Assembly: GCA_038748365.1 (NCBI GenBank)
Contig: JBCDIZ010000004.1
Coordinates: forward strand, 246,582 to 310,581
Source: Alterisphingorhabdus sp038748365
GTDB lineage: Bacteria; Pseudomonadota; Alphaproteobacteria; Sphingomonadales; Sphingomonadaceae
Direction of reading: 5' to 3'
Length of the DNA: 64,000 nucleotides
Shown here in pieces: positions 8,315-18,109 of this stretch (the first letter of the stretch is position 1; the number at the start of each line of letters is the position of its first letter). The notes beneath the pieces were generated by a model that was given only the letters and a program-made list of their open reading frames with translations, did not search any database and was not told the origin of the DNA. The translations under genes and the position numbers were made by a program.

Positions 8315-9367
8315 CTATCCCTGTTTGCTCTTAACGGCAGACAGTAGCTCTTTGACCCGCTGTGTTTCTCCGCGCGGGACGATAAGCAGCTGGTCGCCTT
8401 CGGCGATGATAACAAGGTCAGAAACACCCGATACCGCGATTTTCAGGCCATCGCTCTGGATCAGGCTATTCTCGGTATCGAGCATGGTCACCGGACCGGT
8501 TGCAGAGTTTCCGGAGCCATCTTTGCCGGCCAGATCATGCACAGCATCCCAGCTGCCGAGATCAGACCAGCCGCAATCCAGCGCGAACACGGCGACATTG
8601 TCAGCCTTTTCCATGATGGCATAGTCGATGGAATCCGATGGCGAGCCTGCAAAGCTGTCTGCATCGGGTGTTATGGCATTACCGTCGCGGTTCCCGGCCT
8701 GATATGCTGTATTACATGCCTTGGCCATTTCCGGTGCATGGCGTTGCAGCTCTTCAAGATAGCGGTCTGCCCGCATCAGGAAGATACCGGCATTCCACAG
8801 ATACCCGCCCTGAGCGAGCATCTGTTCGGCGACATCACGCTTCGGTTTCTCAACAAAGGCCTTAACCTTATGGCCTGTGCTGCCCTCTAGAGCTGCGCCC
8901 TGATGGATATAGCCATAGCCTGTCTCCGGGTGGGTAGGCGTGATGCCAAAGGTCACCAACGCCCCTGATCGGGCCGCTTGTTCCGCCTCGGCGACAACAG
9001 CGCAGAATGTCTCCGGCGCGCGCATGACATGGTCGCTCGGCATCACCAGCATCAGGCTGTCATCGGCCAGTTCCAGCGCCGCTAGCGCAATCGCGGGTGC
9101 CGTGTTGCGGGCTGCAGGCTCCAAGATGATCCGCGCATTGTCTCCCAGTCCGGCAGCATCCAGCTCCGCATCCATCAGCGCATGATGCGCGGCATTGCCT
9201 ATGATGAGCGGCGGCGCGAATTGCGCGCTGTTACGCACGCGATCGAGTGTCGCGGCAAACATGGTGCGTTCTTCCGCCAGCGGCAGAAATTGTTTGGGAT
9301 TTGCGGAAGTCGAGCGGGGCCAGAGCCGGGTGCCGGACCCGCCAGACAGAATGACCGGGACAATCAT
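8315..9367 (-). CDS. manC: Mannose-1-phosphate guanylyltransferase
   Basis: Makes GDP-mannose from mannose-1-phosphate and GTP. The nucleotide-binding signature LSGGSGTRLWPRS is at residues 7-19, and FVEKPKRDVAEQML with GYLWNAGIFLM marks the sugar-nucleotidyltransferase fold. At 350 residues it has only the guanylyltransferase domain. The C-terminal isomerase cupin of the about 470-residue bifunctional form is missing, and the isomerase is supplied by the separate upstream gene manA, 8 bases away. It provides precursor for the neighbouring polysaccharide locus. Confidence 0.95.
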   Translation of the reverse strand: MIVPVILSGGSGTRLWPRSTSANPKQFLPLAEERTMFAATLDRVRNSAQFAPPLIIGNAAHHALMDAELDAAGLGDNARIILEPAARNTAPAIALAALELADDSLMLVMPSDHVMRAPETFCAVVAEAEQAARSGALVTFGITPTHPETGYGYIHQGAALEGSTGHKVKAFVEKPKRDVAEQMLAQGGYLWNAGIFLMRADRYLEELQRHAPEMAKACNTAYQAGNRDGNAITPDADSFAGSPSDSIDYAIMEKADNVAVFALDCGWSDLGSWDAVHDLAGKDGSGNSATGPVTMLDTENSLIQSDGLKIAVSGVSDLVIIAEGDQLLIVPRGETQRVKELLSAVKSKQG

Positions 9368-9374
9368 GGGTATT

Positions 9375-10208
9375 TCAGACTTTCTTGTTGGGCCAGGCGA
9401 TCAGCAAAACCGATTCTCTGTCCATTGCAATGCCATCGCCGGTATCGCTTTCTTTCATGTGATAGACATGGCCAACATTCAACGCTTTGCCCGAGACTGA
9501 GCTATTACCTTTCACCGGCACGCAGTAATGGGGCTTTCTATTTTCGGCGCATATGGCTTTTGCCTGCTCGGCATCGCTGCACAGGGCCATGCCGAAATGC
9601 GGCCATTGGTGCACCACCGCTTCGCCATCAAAATGGCTATAATTGGTCATGGCATAAGGTCCAGGAGTGGAAACCGCGATCCCGTCATCCAGATGCAGTT
9701 CACGCGGGCGACCATAATCATAGAGTCGATAGGTGAGGTCGATATTCTGCTGCACTTCAATCAGCGTCAGGCCGGGGCCAATGGCATGAACTGTGCCTGC
9801 CTCGACATACCAGATATCGCCCGCCTTTGTTGGTTTCCAGTCTATCATCTCTTCGACAGCACCTGAGAGTGAGGCGGCGCGCAATGTGTCGGCGTTGGTC
9901 TCTTGCTTAAGGCCCAATCCAAGTACCGCATCGGGCGTGGCATCCACAACATACCAGCACTCGGTCTTGCCACATTTATAGCCTCGTGCCTCAGCCATTT
10001 TGTCATTGGGATGCACTTGCACCGACAATTTCTCGCTGGTGAAGAGATATTTTATCAGTAGTGGGGCATCCGCAGCACCGGCATTCTGTTGATACCAATA
10101 TTCGCCGATGCGCGGTTGGTCAGCCGCTTCAGCATTGGCGAAAGGGGGTTTCAGATCATTTCTGCCCCATGGTTTTTCAACCTTATGAACATCCAATTGT
10201 GTCAGCAT
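9375..10208 (-). CDS. manA: Class I mannose-6-phosphate isomerase
   Basis: Zinc enzyme that interconverts fructose-6-phosphate and mannose-6-phosphate, feeding manC. Seen are the QVHPND metal-site motif at residues 64-69, the characteristic KTECWYVVDA, and EAGTVHAIGPG. The 277-residue length fits the short class I form rather than the about 400-residue enterobacterial one. A phosphomannomutase for the intermediate step is not in the window. It lies 8 bases upstream of manC on the minus strand and is almost certainly co-transcribed with it. Confidence 0.92.
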   Translation of the reverse strand: MLTQLDVHKVEKPWGRNDLKPPFANAEAADQPRIGEYWYQQNAGAADAPLLIKYLFTSEKLSVQVHPNDKMAEARGYKCGKTECWYVVDATPDAVLGLGLKQETNADTLRAASLSGAVEEMIDWKPTKAGDIWYVEAGTVHAIGPGLTLIEVQQNIDLTYRLYDYGRPRELHLDDGIAVSTPGPYAMTNYSHFDGEAVVHQWPHFGMALCSDAEQAKAICAENRKPHYCVPVKGNSSVSGKALNVGHVYHMKESDTGDGIAMDRESVLLIAWPNKKV

Positions 10209-10248
10209 ATCGCTCTCTCGGTCTGCTCGTCGGACCAGATATGTTAGC

Positions 10249-10554
10249 CTAAATCAAACGACGGACTTCTTCGCCACTATAGACGCGAACATCGCCCGCT
10301 TCACGCTTAGCCTTGGCCAAAGCGGTCATAAACTCGGTCATATGCGGCTGACCGAAATGCCCTTGAAGTGCTTCTTCATCGCGCCAGCGTTCGGAAATGC
10401 GGATCGTGTCCGGGTCATTGACACACACGGCAATGCTGTAATGCAGGCAGCCTTTTTCATTGGCGAGGGTCGCCTCAACAGCTTTTGCAGGTGCATTGCC
10501 AAGCCTTTTAACATCGCCTTTGGCATATTTGATCCAGCCCTCAACAATCAACAT
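10249..10554 (-). CDS. Antibiotic biosynthesis monooxygenase (ABM) domain protein
   Basis: A small 101-residue ferredoxin-like alpha/beta-barrel protein of the ABM superfamily. It starts MLIVEGWIKY and contains GCLHYSIAVCVNDPDTIRISERWRDEEAL and a HMTEFM segment, which resembles YgiN-type quinol monooxygenases. It lacks the Asn/Trp/His set of IsdG heme oxygenases, unlike the paralogue at 33.7 kb. It sits between manA and the epimerase on the same strand with short gaps, and its link to sugar metabolism is unclear. Substrate unknown. Confidence 0.8.
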   Translation of the reverse strand: MLIVEGWIKYAKGDVKRLGNAPAKAVEATLANEKGCLHYSIAVCVNDPDTIRISERWRDEEALQGHFGQPHMTEFMTALAKAKREAGDVRVYSGEEVRRLI

Positions 10555-10565
10555 GGCTGCTCTCC

Positions 10566-11567
10566 TTAAATAGCGATTTGATGGTAGTTCTTATACCATT
10601 CGACAAATTGGGGGATACCATCTTTCAGGCTGGTTGTCGGCTGATAGCCAACAGCAGCGGTAATCGCATCAATATCGGCATAAGTCTCATAGACATCGCC
10701 GGGCTGCATCGGCTCCATGATCATCTCCGCCTTGCGGCCACAGGCCTGTTCTACGGTCTGGATAAAGTCCATCAGTGCTACCGGCTGGTTATTACCGATA
10801 TTGTAAACAGCATGCGGCGATGCGCTGCCTCCGGCCTTGGGTAGCTTATCGTCTGCAGGTGGGGCGTCCAATGTGGCGATAATGCCAGCGACAATATCAT
10901 CAATATAGGTGAAATCGCGCTTCATATCGCCCTGATTATAGACCGTGATCGGTTCGCCATTCAGGATCGCTTCTGTGAACTTCCACGGTGCCATATCCGG
11001 GCGGCCCCAAGGGCCATAAACGGTGAAAAAGCGCAAACCGGTCATCGGCAGGCGATAGAGATGGGCATAGGTTTCGCTCATCAACTCATCCGCCTTTTTG
11101 GTGGCGGCATAGAGAGACACGGGATGATCAACCCGATCATCCACCGACAGCGGCATCTTTTTTGCCATACCGTAAACCGAAGATGACGAAGCATAAACCA
11201 AATGCATCACTTCCCGTTTCCGCGCCAACTCCAGCATATCGGCATGGCCGACCAGATTGGACTGCACATAGGCGGAAGGGTTTTCGAGGCTATAGCGAAC
11301 CCCGGCCTGCGCCCCGAGATGAACAATGCGGTCAAAACGTGAATCTGCCAGCGCGGCGTCAAGAGCTTCAGCATCCGCAAAATTGACTTTGTGAAAGACG
11401 AAGTCCCGGTTCGTGATTGCAATATCGTCCAGCCGAGCCTGTTTCAGCGCCGGATCATAATAGGTGTTGAGATTATCGATGCCGATAATTTGCTCGCCAC
11501 GCATTAGAAGCGCCTTTGTCAGTGCATGGCCAATAAACCCCGCAGCCCCAGTAATAAGCATGGTCAT
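10566..11567 (-). CDS. UDP-glucuronate 4-epimerase-like SDR protein
   Basis: Extended short-chain dehydrogenase that probably converts UDP-glucuronate to UDP-galacturonate. Near the N-terminus are GAAGFIG (NAD binding) and IDNLNTYYDPALKQARL, a hallmark of the UDP-GlcA epimerase (LpsL/Cap1J) subgroup. YASSSSVYG and the catalytic Y-A-A-T-K follow, then RFFTVYGPWGRPDMA. I chose the ATG at 11567; the longer reading would need a TTG six bases upstream. The product is about 333 residues. It faces the capD-like gene across a 312-base divergent intergenic region. Confidence 0.9.
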   Translation of the reverse strand: MTMLITGAAGFIGHALTKALLMRGEQIIGIDNLNTYYDPALKQARLDDIAITNRDFVFHKVNFADAEALDAALADSRFDRIVHLGAQAGVRYSLENPSAYVQSNLVGHADMLELARKREVMHLVYASSSSVYGMAKKMPLSVDDRVDHPVSLYAATKKADELMSETYAHLYRLPMTGLRFFTVYGPWGRPDMAPWKFTEAILNGEPITVYNQGDMKRDFTYIDDIVAGIIATLDAPPADDKLPKAGGSASPHAVYNIGNNQPVALMDFIQTVEQACGRKAEMIMEPMQPGDVYETYADIDAITAAVGYQPTTSLKDGIPQFVEWYKNYHQIAI

Positions 11568-11879
11568 ATGCAATCCATCTTTCTACTTGTGCCTTGTGAG
11601 TTCGAGTGGAGATTGGTGTTAATCGCCATATATTGCTATCTGATTGACTGAATGGTTATATTTCGCTTTTGAAAGCACCATATCGTTAGAAAGCCTCTTA
11701 TTGTCCTTTGTTTGTGGAATAAATCACATCATTATGCCCAGGTTCGATCCAAACTTAGGATAACATAGTTATCTATATACCTTGCAAAAAATAGGCTTTC
11801 GATTAAGCGAACAATTCTGCCGTCCTTAAATGACAAAATATGATTTTCACCAGTTGGTTATACATGAGGAAAAAAGGCA
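11568..11879. other. Divergent AT-rich intergenic region
   Basis: 312 bases between the minus-strand epimerase operon and the plus-strand capD-like gene, clearly richer in A/T than the flanking genes. It must hold both promoters. I see no convincing operator, ORF or RNA gene. GGTTCGATCC at 11741-11750 looks like a tRNA T-loop but has no matching arms. GAGGAAAAAAGG just before 11880 is the ribosome-binding site of the plus-strand gene. Confidence 0.5.
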
Positions 11880-13793
11880 GTGAATGCCGACATAAACCGA
11901 TTGCTTGAGCGCGCTATGGAACTGCATCGTTGGCAGAAGCAGGCGATCGTGTTCGTAATGGACCTGTTCCTGCTGATATTTGCAACCTGGATCGCCTACT
12001 CACTTCGTATAGGCATATGGGTTTACTGGAACGATGCGATCGCTGACATCCTCTTGGTATCCGTACCACTTGCCGTTTTCGTTTTCACATTGACAGGCGT
12101 CTACAACGCAATTTTTCGTTATGCCGGTCCGGGAATGATACGGACTCTCGTAAGGTCATTCCTGGTTTACAGCTTAGGCATGTCGATAGCTTTTATTGCT
12201 ATTGGCGTTAGTGGTGTACCGCGGACGATGGGTGCCTTGCAGCCTATTATTCTTTTTATACTCGTGGCATCTTCACGCATTACAGCACGATACCTCCTAG
12301 TTGACCTTCTGGGACGTCGTCAGTTTGACGGCAATATAAAACATGTCCTTGTCTATGGTGCAGGAAATGCGGGTCAGCAACTTGTCAGTTCGCTGCGTGT
12401 GGAACCAGATATCAAAGTAGTTGGCTATGTTGATGATGATAAGCGCCTGGATGGCCAGAAACTCGATGGAGATCGTGTTTATTGGAGTGGCTTTATACGT
12501 GATGTTATCGAACGCCGAAAAGTAACGGATGTCCTACTCGCTTTGCCACGCATATCTCGTAAGAAGCGTAGAGTGATCGTTGATGGTCTGCGAGAGTTCA
12601 AGGTCACCGTCAAAACTCTTCCCAAATTTCGTGATATTGTTGGCGGAAATGTCTCTATCAGCGATATTCGCCCGCTGGACATTGAGGATCTGCTCGGGCG
12701 CGAGCCTGTCACACCCAATGAGCTTTTGCTTGGCCGAACCATTGTTGGCAAAAACGTGCTGGTGAGTGGAGCAGGTGGTTCTATTGGCAGTGAGCTTTGT
12801 AGACAGATCGTCAAGATTGGCGCTCACAAGCTTGTTTTGCTCGAAATGTCAGAATTCTCGCTATATTCTATTGAGAAAGAATTGCGTGATTATTGCTCTG
12901 AGAATGGGCGTCCTGATATCACTATCACACCCATGTTGGGATCGGTTGCTGACGATGTTCGTTTGAACGAGATTTTTGCAGAGCACCCTATAGATACTGT
13001 TTATCACGCAGCTGCTTATAAGCATGTCCCGCTGGTTGAGGCCAACCCATTGGAAGCAATCCGCAATAATATCATTGGTACATTCGAACTTGTAAACGCC
13101 GCGCACAAAGCAAAAGTGACTGATTTCATTCTCATCAGCACTGACAAAGCCGTGCGTCCAACCAATGTTATGGGAGCGACAAAAAGGGCAGCAGAACAGA
13201 TACTGCAATCTTTCGCTGATATCTCCAAAACTACGCGGTTCTCAATGGTCCGGTTCGGTAACGTTCTGGGGTCAAGCGGTTCTGTTGTCCCCTTATTTCG
13301 ACGCCAGATTGAGGCAGGTGGTCCAGTCACGCTAACGCATAAGGAAATTACGCGTTATTTCATGACCATCCCTGAGGCCGCTGCGCTGGTTATTCAGGCA
13401 GGTGGTATGGCAAAGGGCGGAGAGGTCTTTGTTCTCGACATGGGTAAGCCAGTACGTATTGAAAAGCTTGCTGAGACAATGATTCAACTAAGCGGACTGA
13501 CTGTGCGTGACAGGCACAATCCTGACGGCGATATTGAGATTACAGAAGTTGGGTTGCGCCCCGGTGAGAAGCTTTATGAGGAGCTTCTTATTGGAGAGAA
13601 GCCAGAGACTACCAAGCATGAGCGCATCATGATGGCTCACGAAGATTATCTCGCATGGGACAAGCTTTCTCAATTGCTGCATTCACTAAGTGTTTGCAGA
13701 GTACCAAGGGAAGCAATCAGCCTTCTGCAAGAACTGGTTCCTGAATTTGAGCATCGCCGTGACAACGTTGTCCGAAAGCGGGTAAATGATTAG
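11880..13793 (+). CDS. CapD/WbpM-type membrane nucleotide-sugar 4,6-dehydratase
   Basis: A 637-residue inner-membrane protein. Four or five helices occupy about residues 18-140, followed by a Rossmann domain (LVYGAGNAGQQL), then a second SDR domain with VSGAGGSIGSEL and STDKAVRPTNVMGATKR. In this family Met replaces the catalytic Tyr of YxxxK. Relatives such as WbpM and PglF convert UDP-GlcNAc to the 4-keto-6-deoxy sugar. The aminotransferases at 22.4-26.2 kb could act on that product. The start is GTG at 11880, with GAGGAAAAAAGG upstream. It is the only plus-strand gene in the polysaccharide locus and converges on wecC. Confidence 0.92.
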   Translation: MNADINRLLERAMELHRWQKQAIVFVMDLFLLIFATWIAYSLRIGIWVYWNDAIADILLVSVPLAVFVFTLTGVYNAIFRYAGPGMIRTLVRSFLVYSLGMSIAFIAIGVSGVPRTMGALQPIILFILVASSRITARYLLVDLLGRRQFDGNIKHVLVYGAGNAGQQLVSSLRVEPDIKVVGYVDDDKRLDGQKLDGDRVYWSGFIRDVIERRKVTDVLLALPRISRKKRRVIVDGLREFKVTVKTLPKFRDIVGGNVSISDIRPLDIEDLLGREPVTPNELLLGRTIVGKNVLVSGAGGSIGSELCRQIVKIGAHKLVLLEMSEFSLYSIEKELRDYCSENGRPDITITPMLGSVADDVRLNEIFAEHPIDTVYHAAAYKHVPLVEANPLEAIRNNIIGTFELVNAAHKAKVTDFILISTDKAVRPTNVMGATKRAAEQILQSFADISKTTRFSMVRFGNVLGSSGSVVPLFRRQIEAGGPVTLTHKEITRYFMTIPEAAALVIQAGGMAKGGEVFVLDMGKPVRIEKLAETMIQLSGLTVRDRHNPDGDIEITEVGLRPGEKLYEELLIGEKPETTKHERIMMAHEDYLAWDKLSQLLHSLSVCRVPREAISLLQELVPEFEHRRDNVVRKRVND

Positions 13794-13823
13794 TTCTGGT
13801 AAGGTCAGTTGCTACCGCCTTGA

Positions 13824-15077
13824 TCAGTCATTCCAAATCCCGCGTGTATCATAAATCTGCTTATCCTTGCGCTCATCGTGGGGGATCGCTTTGAACAGGT
13901 CATGATCCACTAGCGAGATGAAAATACCGCACGTATCGATGGCACTATCAATATCGATAAGTGTTGCATCAGTGCCCATTAAAGCATCAGGCAAAGCGTC
14001 GACAAACGGTTCAACAATAGAAATGCGCGATCCATATTTCTCCGCCAGAGCTAGTGCCACTTTGAGTGCCGGGCTCTCACGAAAATCGTCGATATTGGCT
14101 TTGAAGGCTAGGCCGAAGCAGGCAACTTGCTGATCGGGATGCGCATCGACGAGCGCGCTTGCCCTGGCGATAACATGATCGACTTTGCCATCATTGACAT
14201 TGCGTGCATTGCGGATCAGGGGGGTTTGCTCCGGGGCGCTATGGACTATGAACCATGGGTCGACCGCGATGCAATGGCCGCCAACCCCAGGTCCCGGCTG
14301 GAGAATATTGACCCGCGGGTGTCGGTTGGCGAGGCGAATGACCTCCCAAACATTCATGTCGAGGGAATCCGCCACTAGTGACAATTCATTGGCAAAGGCA
14401 ATGTTGACGTCGCGATAGGCGTTTTCGACCAGCTTCGTCATTTCCGCCGAACGCGCATCGGTGGTGATGCAATCTCCGCGCACGAAGAGCTTGTAGAAGC
14501 TGAGCGCCTTGCGGGCGCAACGCGGGGTGATTCCGCCTATAGAGCGGTCATTATTGGTCAGTTCTACCAGAATCCGGCCGGGCAGAACCCGCTCCGGGCA
14601 ATAGGCTATGGCGATATCCGGGATAGCATTGGTAACACCCGGTATTTTCAGATCAGGGCGTAACTCGGCGATCAGGTCACGCAGCTTGTCCGTCGTTCCG
14701 ACAGGAGATGTCGATTCCAGAATGATGACATTGCCGGGCTGCAGCACTGGCGCAATGGCGCGGGTTGCATCCAGAACATAGCTGATATCGGGAACTTTAT
14801 CTTCATCAAAGGGCGTCGGTACAGCGATAACAAAGACATCTGCTTGAGCAGCCTCGGTAGCCGTTTTTAGCTTGCCACGCGAAACCACACCCTGCACCAG
14901 GCCGTCCAGATCGACTTCCTCAATATGGATCTGCCCAGCGGCTATGGTCCTGACGACTTCTTCATTCACGTCTACACCGAGCACATTACAGCCTGAACGT
15001 GCAATAATCGCGGCAGTTGGCAGGCCGATATAGCCAAGGCCAAGGACACAAACTTCGGGTTTGGTTTCTGAACGCAT
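13824..15077 (-). CDS. wecC: UDP-N-acetyl-D-mannosamine dehydrogenase
   Basis: NAD-dependent oxidase that takes UDP-ManNAc to UDP-ManNAcA by two successive oxidations. The N-terminal VLGLGYIGLPTA (11-22) is the Rossmann motif, and the catalytic Cys lies in GPGVGGHCIAVDPWF. The EEVDLDGLV segment and the RESPALKVAL region in the C-terminal domain match WecC rather than UDP-glucose dehydrogenase. It is 417 residues long, downstream of wecB on the minus strand with a 143-base gap. With wecB it supplies an aminouronic acid to the surface polymer. Confidence 0.93.
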   Translation of the reverse strand: MRSETKPEVCVLGLGYIGLPTAAIIARSGCNVLGVDVNEEVVRTIAAGQIHIEEVDLDGLVQGVVSRGKLKTATEAAQADVFVIAVPTPFDEDKVPDISYVLDATRAIAPVLQPGNVIILESTSPVGTTDKLRDLIAELRPDLKIPGVTNAIPDIAIAYCPERVLPGRILVELTNNDRSIGGITPRCARKALSFYKLFVRGDCITTDARSAEMTKLVENAYRDVNIAFANELSLVADSLDMNVWEVIRLANRHPRVNILQPGPGVGGHCIAVDPWFIVHSAPEQTPLIRNARNVNDGKVDHVIARASALVDAHPDQQVACFGLAFKANIDDFRESPALKVALALAEKYGSRISIVEPFVDALPDALMGTDATLIDIDSAIDTCGIFISLVDHDLFKAIPHDERKDKQIYDTRGIWND

Positions 15078-15220
15078 TGGGTCTGCACCGTTTCGGATAA
15101 AGGATAATATGCATTATGGAGGAAATTGCGAAGACGCAATTCCCCTGGGGCGCAGCGTTAGCAATATTGCGTATCGATACGGTTAAGATGTCGCAGACTG
15201 GTATGTAAGCATCTGTAAAA

Positions 15221-16369
15221 TCAAGCAGAAGCGATCAGTTGTGCAATCCGCTCGCTGCTCTTGCCATCGCCGAATGGATTGTGCGCGCGTGCCATACGCT
15301 GATACTCGGCATCATCATCAAGCAGTACTGTAGTGGCGCTGACAATGGTCTCGCGATCTGTGCCGACCAGTTTGGCGGTACCTGCCTCAACACCCTCTGG
15401 TCGCTCCGTGGTCTCACGCATCACCAGCACCGGTTTGCCCAGGGCAGGGGCTTCTTCCTGCACCCCGCCACTATCGGTCAGCATAATATCGGCCAGCGAT
15501 AGCAAATGGACAAAATGTGGATAATCCAGCGGTTCAATCATCGCCACATTTTCCAGACCAGCCAGAGCTGCGTCCATCACCGCGCGGACATTGGGGTTAG
15601 GATGAACCGGGAAAATGAATGCCACATCATTACGTTTGGCCAGATCTGCAATCGCACCAGCAATGTTTTCCAACCCGCCGCCGAAATTCTCCCGACGATG
15701 GCTGGTAACCCCAATAATCCGTTTACCGGCAAACCGTTCTTCAAGAGGTTTCAGGCCAGCTGCTAGTTCCGGTTCATCCTCAATACGCTTTGTGACCCAG
15801 TGCAGCGCGTCGATAACCGTATTTCCGGTAACATGTATATGCGCCGGATTGACGGCTTCCTTTCTGAGCGCATCGGCTGCTGTTTCAGTAGGCGCAAAAT
15901 GCATGTCAGCAATATTGCCGATAATCTTGCGATTTACCTCTTCGGGCCAGGGTTGATAAATGTCGTAGCTGCGCAGACCTGCTTCGACATGGCCGACGGG
16001 TATTTTGCGATAATAAGCTGCCAGTGCGCCGACCATTGCGGTTGCAGTATCGCCTTGTACGATGACACGATCTGGCTTTTCGGTGTCCATTACGGTGCCG
16101 ATTTTTGTCAATAGTCTCGCGGTTAATCCATCCAGAGACTGGTCCGGTTGCATGATGTCAAGATCATGATCAGGTGTGATCTTTCCGATCTTCAGCACTT
16201 GGTCCAAGATTGCCCGATGCTGTGCACTCACGCAAACGCTAGCCGAGATACCGTCGGTTGTTTCTATACTTTGAATTACGGGGAACAGCTTGATTGCTTC
16301 CGGCCGTGTGCCGAAAATGACAAGATTCTTTAGTAGATCAGAATGGAATGCGTTCATAGATTTGGACAT
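15221..16369 (-). CDS. wecB: UDP-N-acetylglucosamine 2-epimerase (non-hydrolysing)
   Basis: Interconverts UDP-GlcNAc and UDP-ManNAc in the cytoplasm, the step before wecC. Seen are the N-terminal FGTRPEAIKLFPVI, VQGDTATAM, VEAGLRS, TSHRRENFG, and the UDP-binding LTDSGGVQEEAP near the C-terminus. The 382-residue length is typical. The annotated ATG has AGG unusually close; an internal ATG four codons on lacks a ribosome-binding site. The gene is transcribed toward wecC and follows the O-antigen-ligase-like gene by 105 bases. Confidence 0.95.
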   Translation of the reverse strand: MSKSMNAFHSDLLKNLVIFGTRPEAIKLFPVIQSIETTDGISASVCVSAQHRAILDQVLKIGKITPDHDLDIMQPDQSLDGLTARLLTKIGTVMDTEKPDRVIVQGDTATAMVGALAAYYRKIPVGHVEAGLRSYDIYQPWPEEVNRKIIGNIADMHFAPTETAADALRKEAVNPAHIHVTGNTVIDALHWVTKRIEDEPELAAGLKPLEERFAGKRIIGVTSHRRENFGGGLENIAGAIADLAKRNDVAFIFPVHPNPNVRAVMDAALAGLENVAMIEPLDYPHFVHLLSLADIMLTDSGGVQEEAPALGKPVLVMRETTERPEGVEAGTAKLVGTDRETIVSATTVLLDDDAEYQRMARAHNPFGDGKSSERIAQLIASA

Positions 16370-16474
16370 AACCTGGAAAAGTTAAAACCATATATCTTTG
16401 GTTAAGATTATTGTGATTTACACTTTTTGTACTGGTTCAGCTCCGCAGTATCGCAATCAATCCAGCACAAGTGT

Positions 16475-17893
16475 CTACCGGAGACCGGCGGGTGCATGCC
16501 GTTCATGATCTTGCATAAAAGCTGACTGTATCCATACAACCGCAATAACCCATAGACACATCAGCGATGGTACGCGAAGCGGATAATCAGCAAAGCTGGC
16601 TATACCAAGCATTATAGCAATGACCGCTCCAAGGCGGGCGTAACTTCTGCGCCTCGGTTTCCCTTGGCTTAGATCAAAAAAAGCACCCTTGGTTCGCCAT
16701 AAAACCCATGCGCAGGCTAAGCCCAACACCAGGAGTCCGGGCAAGCCACCCGTAAGGAATATTTCCAGCCAGTCATTATGCGCATGGTTAAAATAGGCAG
16801 GGCCTAGCAGGTTATCCGGCTCAATGATTCTGTATACATCGGCAAATGATCCAAACCCTGTTCCAAAAGGGAAGACTTCCCAGGATTTTTCAAGGATGAT
16901 ATCTAAAGTTGCGAAGCGTAATCCCTCAGTAGAGTCTTTGCTCAATAGCCTTTCAATGGCGTTGGCCCGGGCGGCAATTACAGTGAGCCCCGCCATGATT
17001 ATCGTCAGGAAAGCGATCAACAGATAGCCGCTGAAATTTTTGGCCCTGGCCCTTCTCTTCGGTTGAAGAATAACCTTAGGTTTTCGGTATATTATTGCCG
17101 CACTAATAATACCTATAACGCCCAAAAGCATACCTGCACGAGACCCGGTTACCAGCAATAACGGTATCAGAAATATGCCAATCGCAAGAGCTAGTGTGAA
17201 ACGGAATCTTTGCTGATCGGGTGTCTTGGAATCCGTACTCGCATAGAGTGCCAGCATCGGGAACAGTATTGCCAGAAAAACGGCTTGATGGTTTCTGTTG
17301 GCAAAGAGCCCTACTGCAGATCCTCTATTGGTGATCTCGTATAAGTATGCTGGGCCGTTTGAATCGCCTAGTATCTGCAGCATGCCTAACAAGCCGCTGA
17401 TAATTCCAATGGCGATAATAATAAAAAGAATATTATAACGATCTTGTTTTTCTAATTGAACAGCCAATAAGAGTACAGAAAGTGGGGTAAAGAGTGAATA
17501 GAATGCATTCCAGGTTTCGCTTGGTGCCAAGCTTAATGGGCGCCATTGGTCAACGATAGCTGCAGTATTATCTATGTCTATGATTACTGCCCTGCCAGGC
17601 AAACTTTGCCATAGCTGAGGAGGTAGTGGCATGAGTTGTATTACTACGATCAAGAATATCATTGCAGTAGCAATGAAAAGCGGGCGGTGCGCTTTAACTT
17701 GCTCCAAAGAAAGCGTCCAAAACGCTATGCCACAGGCTATAATAGATAATGGTCGTAAAACTACCAAAGATATTATATCAGCTCTAGAACCACCTCCTAA
17801 TAAAAATGCACTAATTAGCATAAATAGTAAAAGAATGTAAGGAGGATTCATCTTTTTTAAAAAAGAGCCACGAAAAAAAGCTGAGGATTTCAT
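16475..17893 (-). CDS. O-antigen ligase/polymerase-like membrane protein (Wzy_C family)
   Basis: A 472-residue polytopic membrane protein with roughly ten hydrophobic segments. It has a periplasmic loop containing HAHNDWLEIFLTGGLPGLL, the signature of the O-antigen ligase/Wzy_C domain. Such proteins either ligate polymer to lipid A core or polymerise repeat units, and the two cannot be told apart by sequence. A second candidate polymerase lies at 18.8-20.0 kb, so one may act as ligase and the other as Wzy. The 216 bases upstream are AT-rich, with an AAACTT/AAGTTT inverted repeat at 18055-18076 and no ORF. Confidence 0.85.
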   Translation of the reverse strand: MKSSAFFRGSFLKKMNPPYILLLFMLISAFLLGGGSRADIISLVVLRPLSIIACGIAFWTLSLEQVKAHRPLFIATAMIFLIVVIQLMPLPPQLWQSLPGRAVIIDIDNTAAIVDQWRPLSLAPSETWNAFYSLFTPLSVLLLAVQLEKQDRYNILFIIIAIGIISGLLGMLQILGDSNGPAYLYEITNRGSAVGLFANRNHQAVFLAILFPMLALYASTDSKTPDQQRFRFTLALAIGIFLIPLLLVTGSRAGMLLGVIGIISAAIIYRKPKVILQPKRRARAKNFSGYLLIAFLTIIMAGLTVIAARANAIERLLSKDSTEGLRFATLDIILEKSWEVFPFGTGFGSFADVYRIIEPDNLLGPAYFNHAHNDWLEIFLTGGLPGLLVLGLACAWVLWRTKGAFFDLSQGKPRRRSYARLGAVIAIMLGIASFADYPLRVPSLMCLWVIAVVWIQSAFMQDHERHAPAGLR

Positions 17894-18109
17894 CGTAGAA
17901 TGTCTTTATGACCTATAGATTTTCAGCACAATGCTTTTGGTTTGATTGCTGCGAGTAGCCTATGTCCGGGGGGCAAACAAGGACGGATTACAAAGCCGTA
18001 TTGACAGCACTGCGTAATTCAGAGCACGTGGCGCAGACGGTTATGTAACTTAAGAAACTTCTTAGTGAGAAAGTTTAAACATAGCCATCATTGTTTTTCA
18101 AAAAAATAT

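Noticed and set aside
10249..10554. Second heme-degrading IsdG-like enzyme
   Set aside because: The ABM-fold protein lacks the Asn/Trp/His combination found in the 33.7-kb paralogue.
11741..11750. GGTTCGATCC resembling a tRNA T-loop
   Set aside because: No acceptor, D or anticodon arm can be folded around it and there is no CCA-like 3' end.
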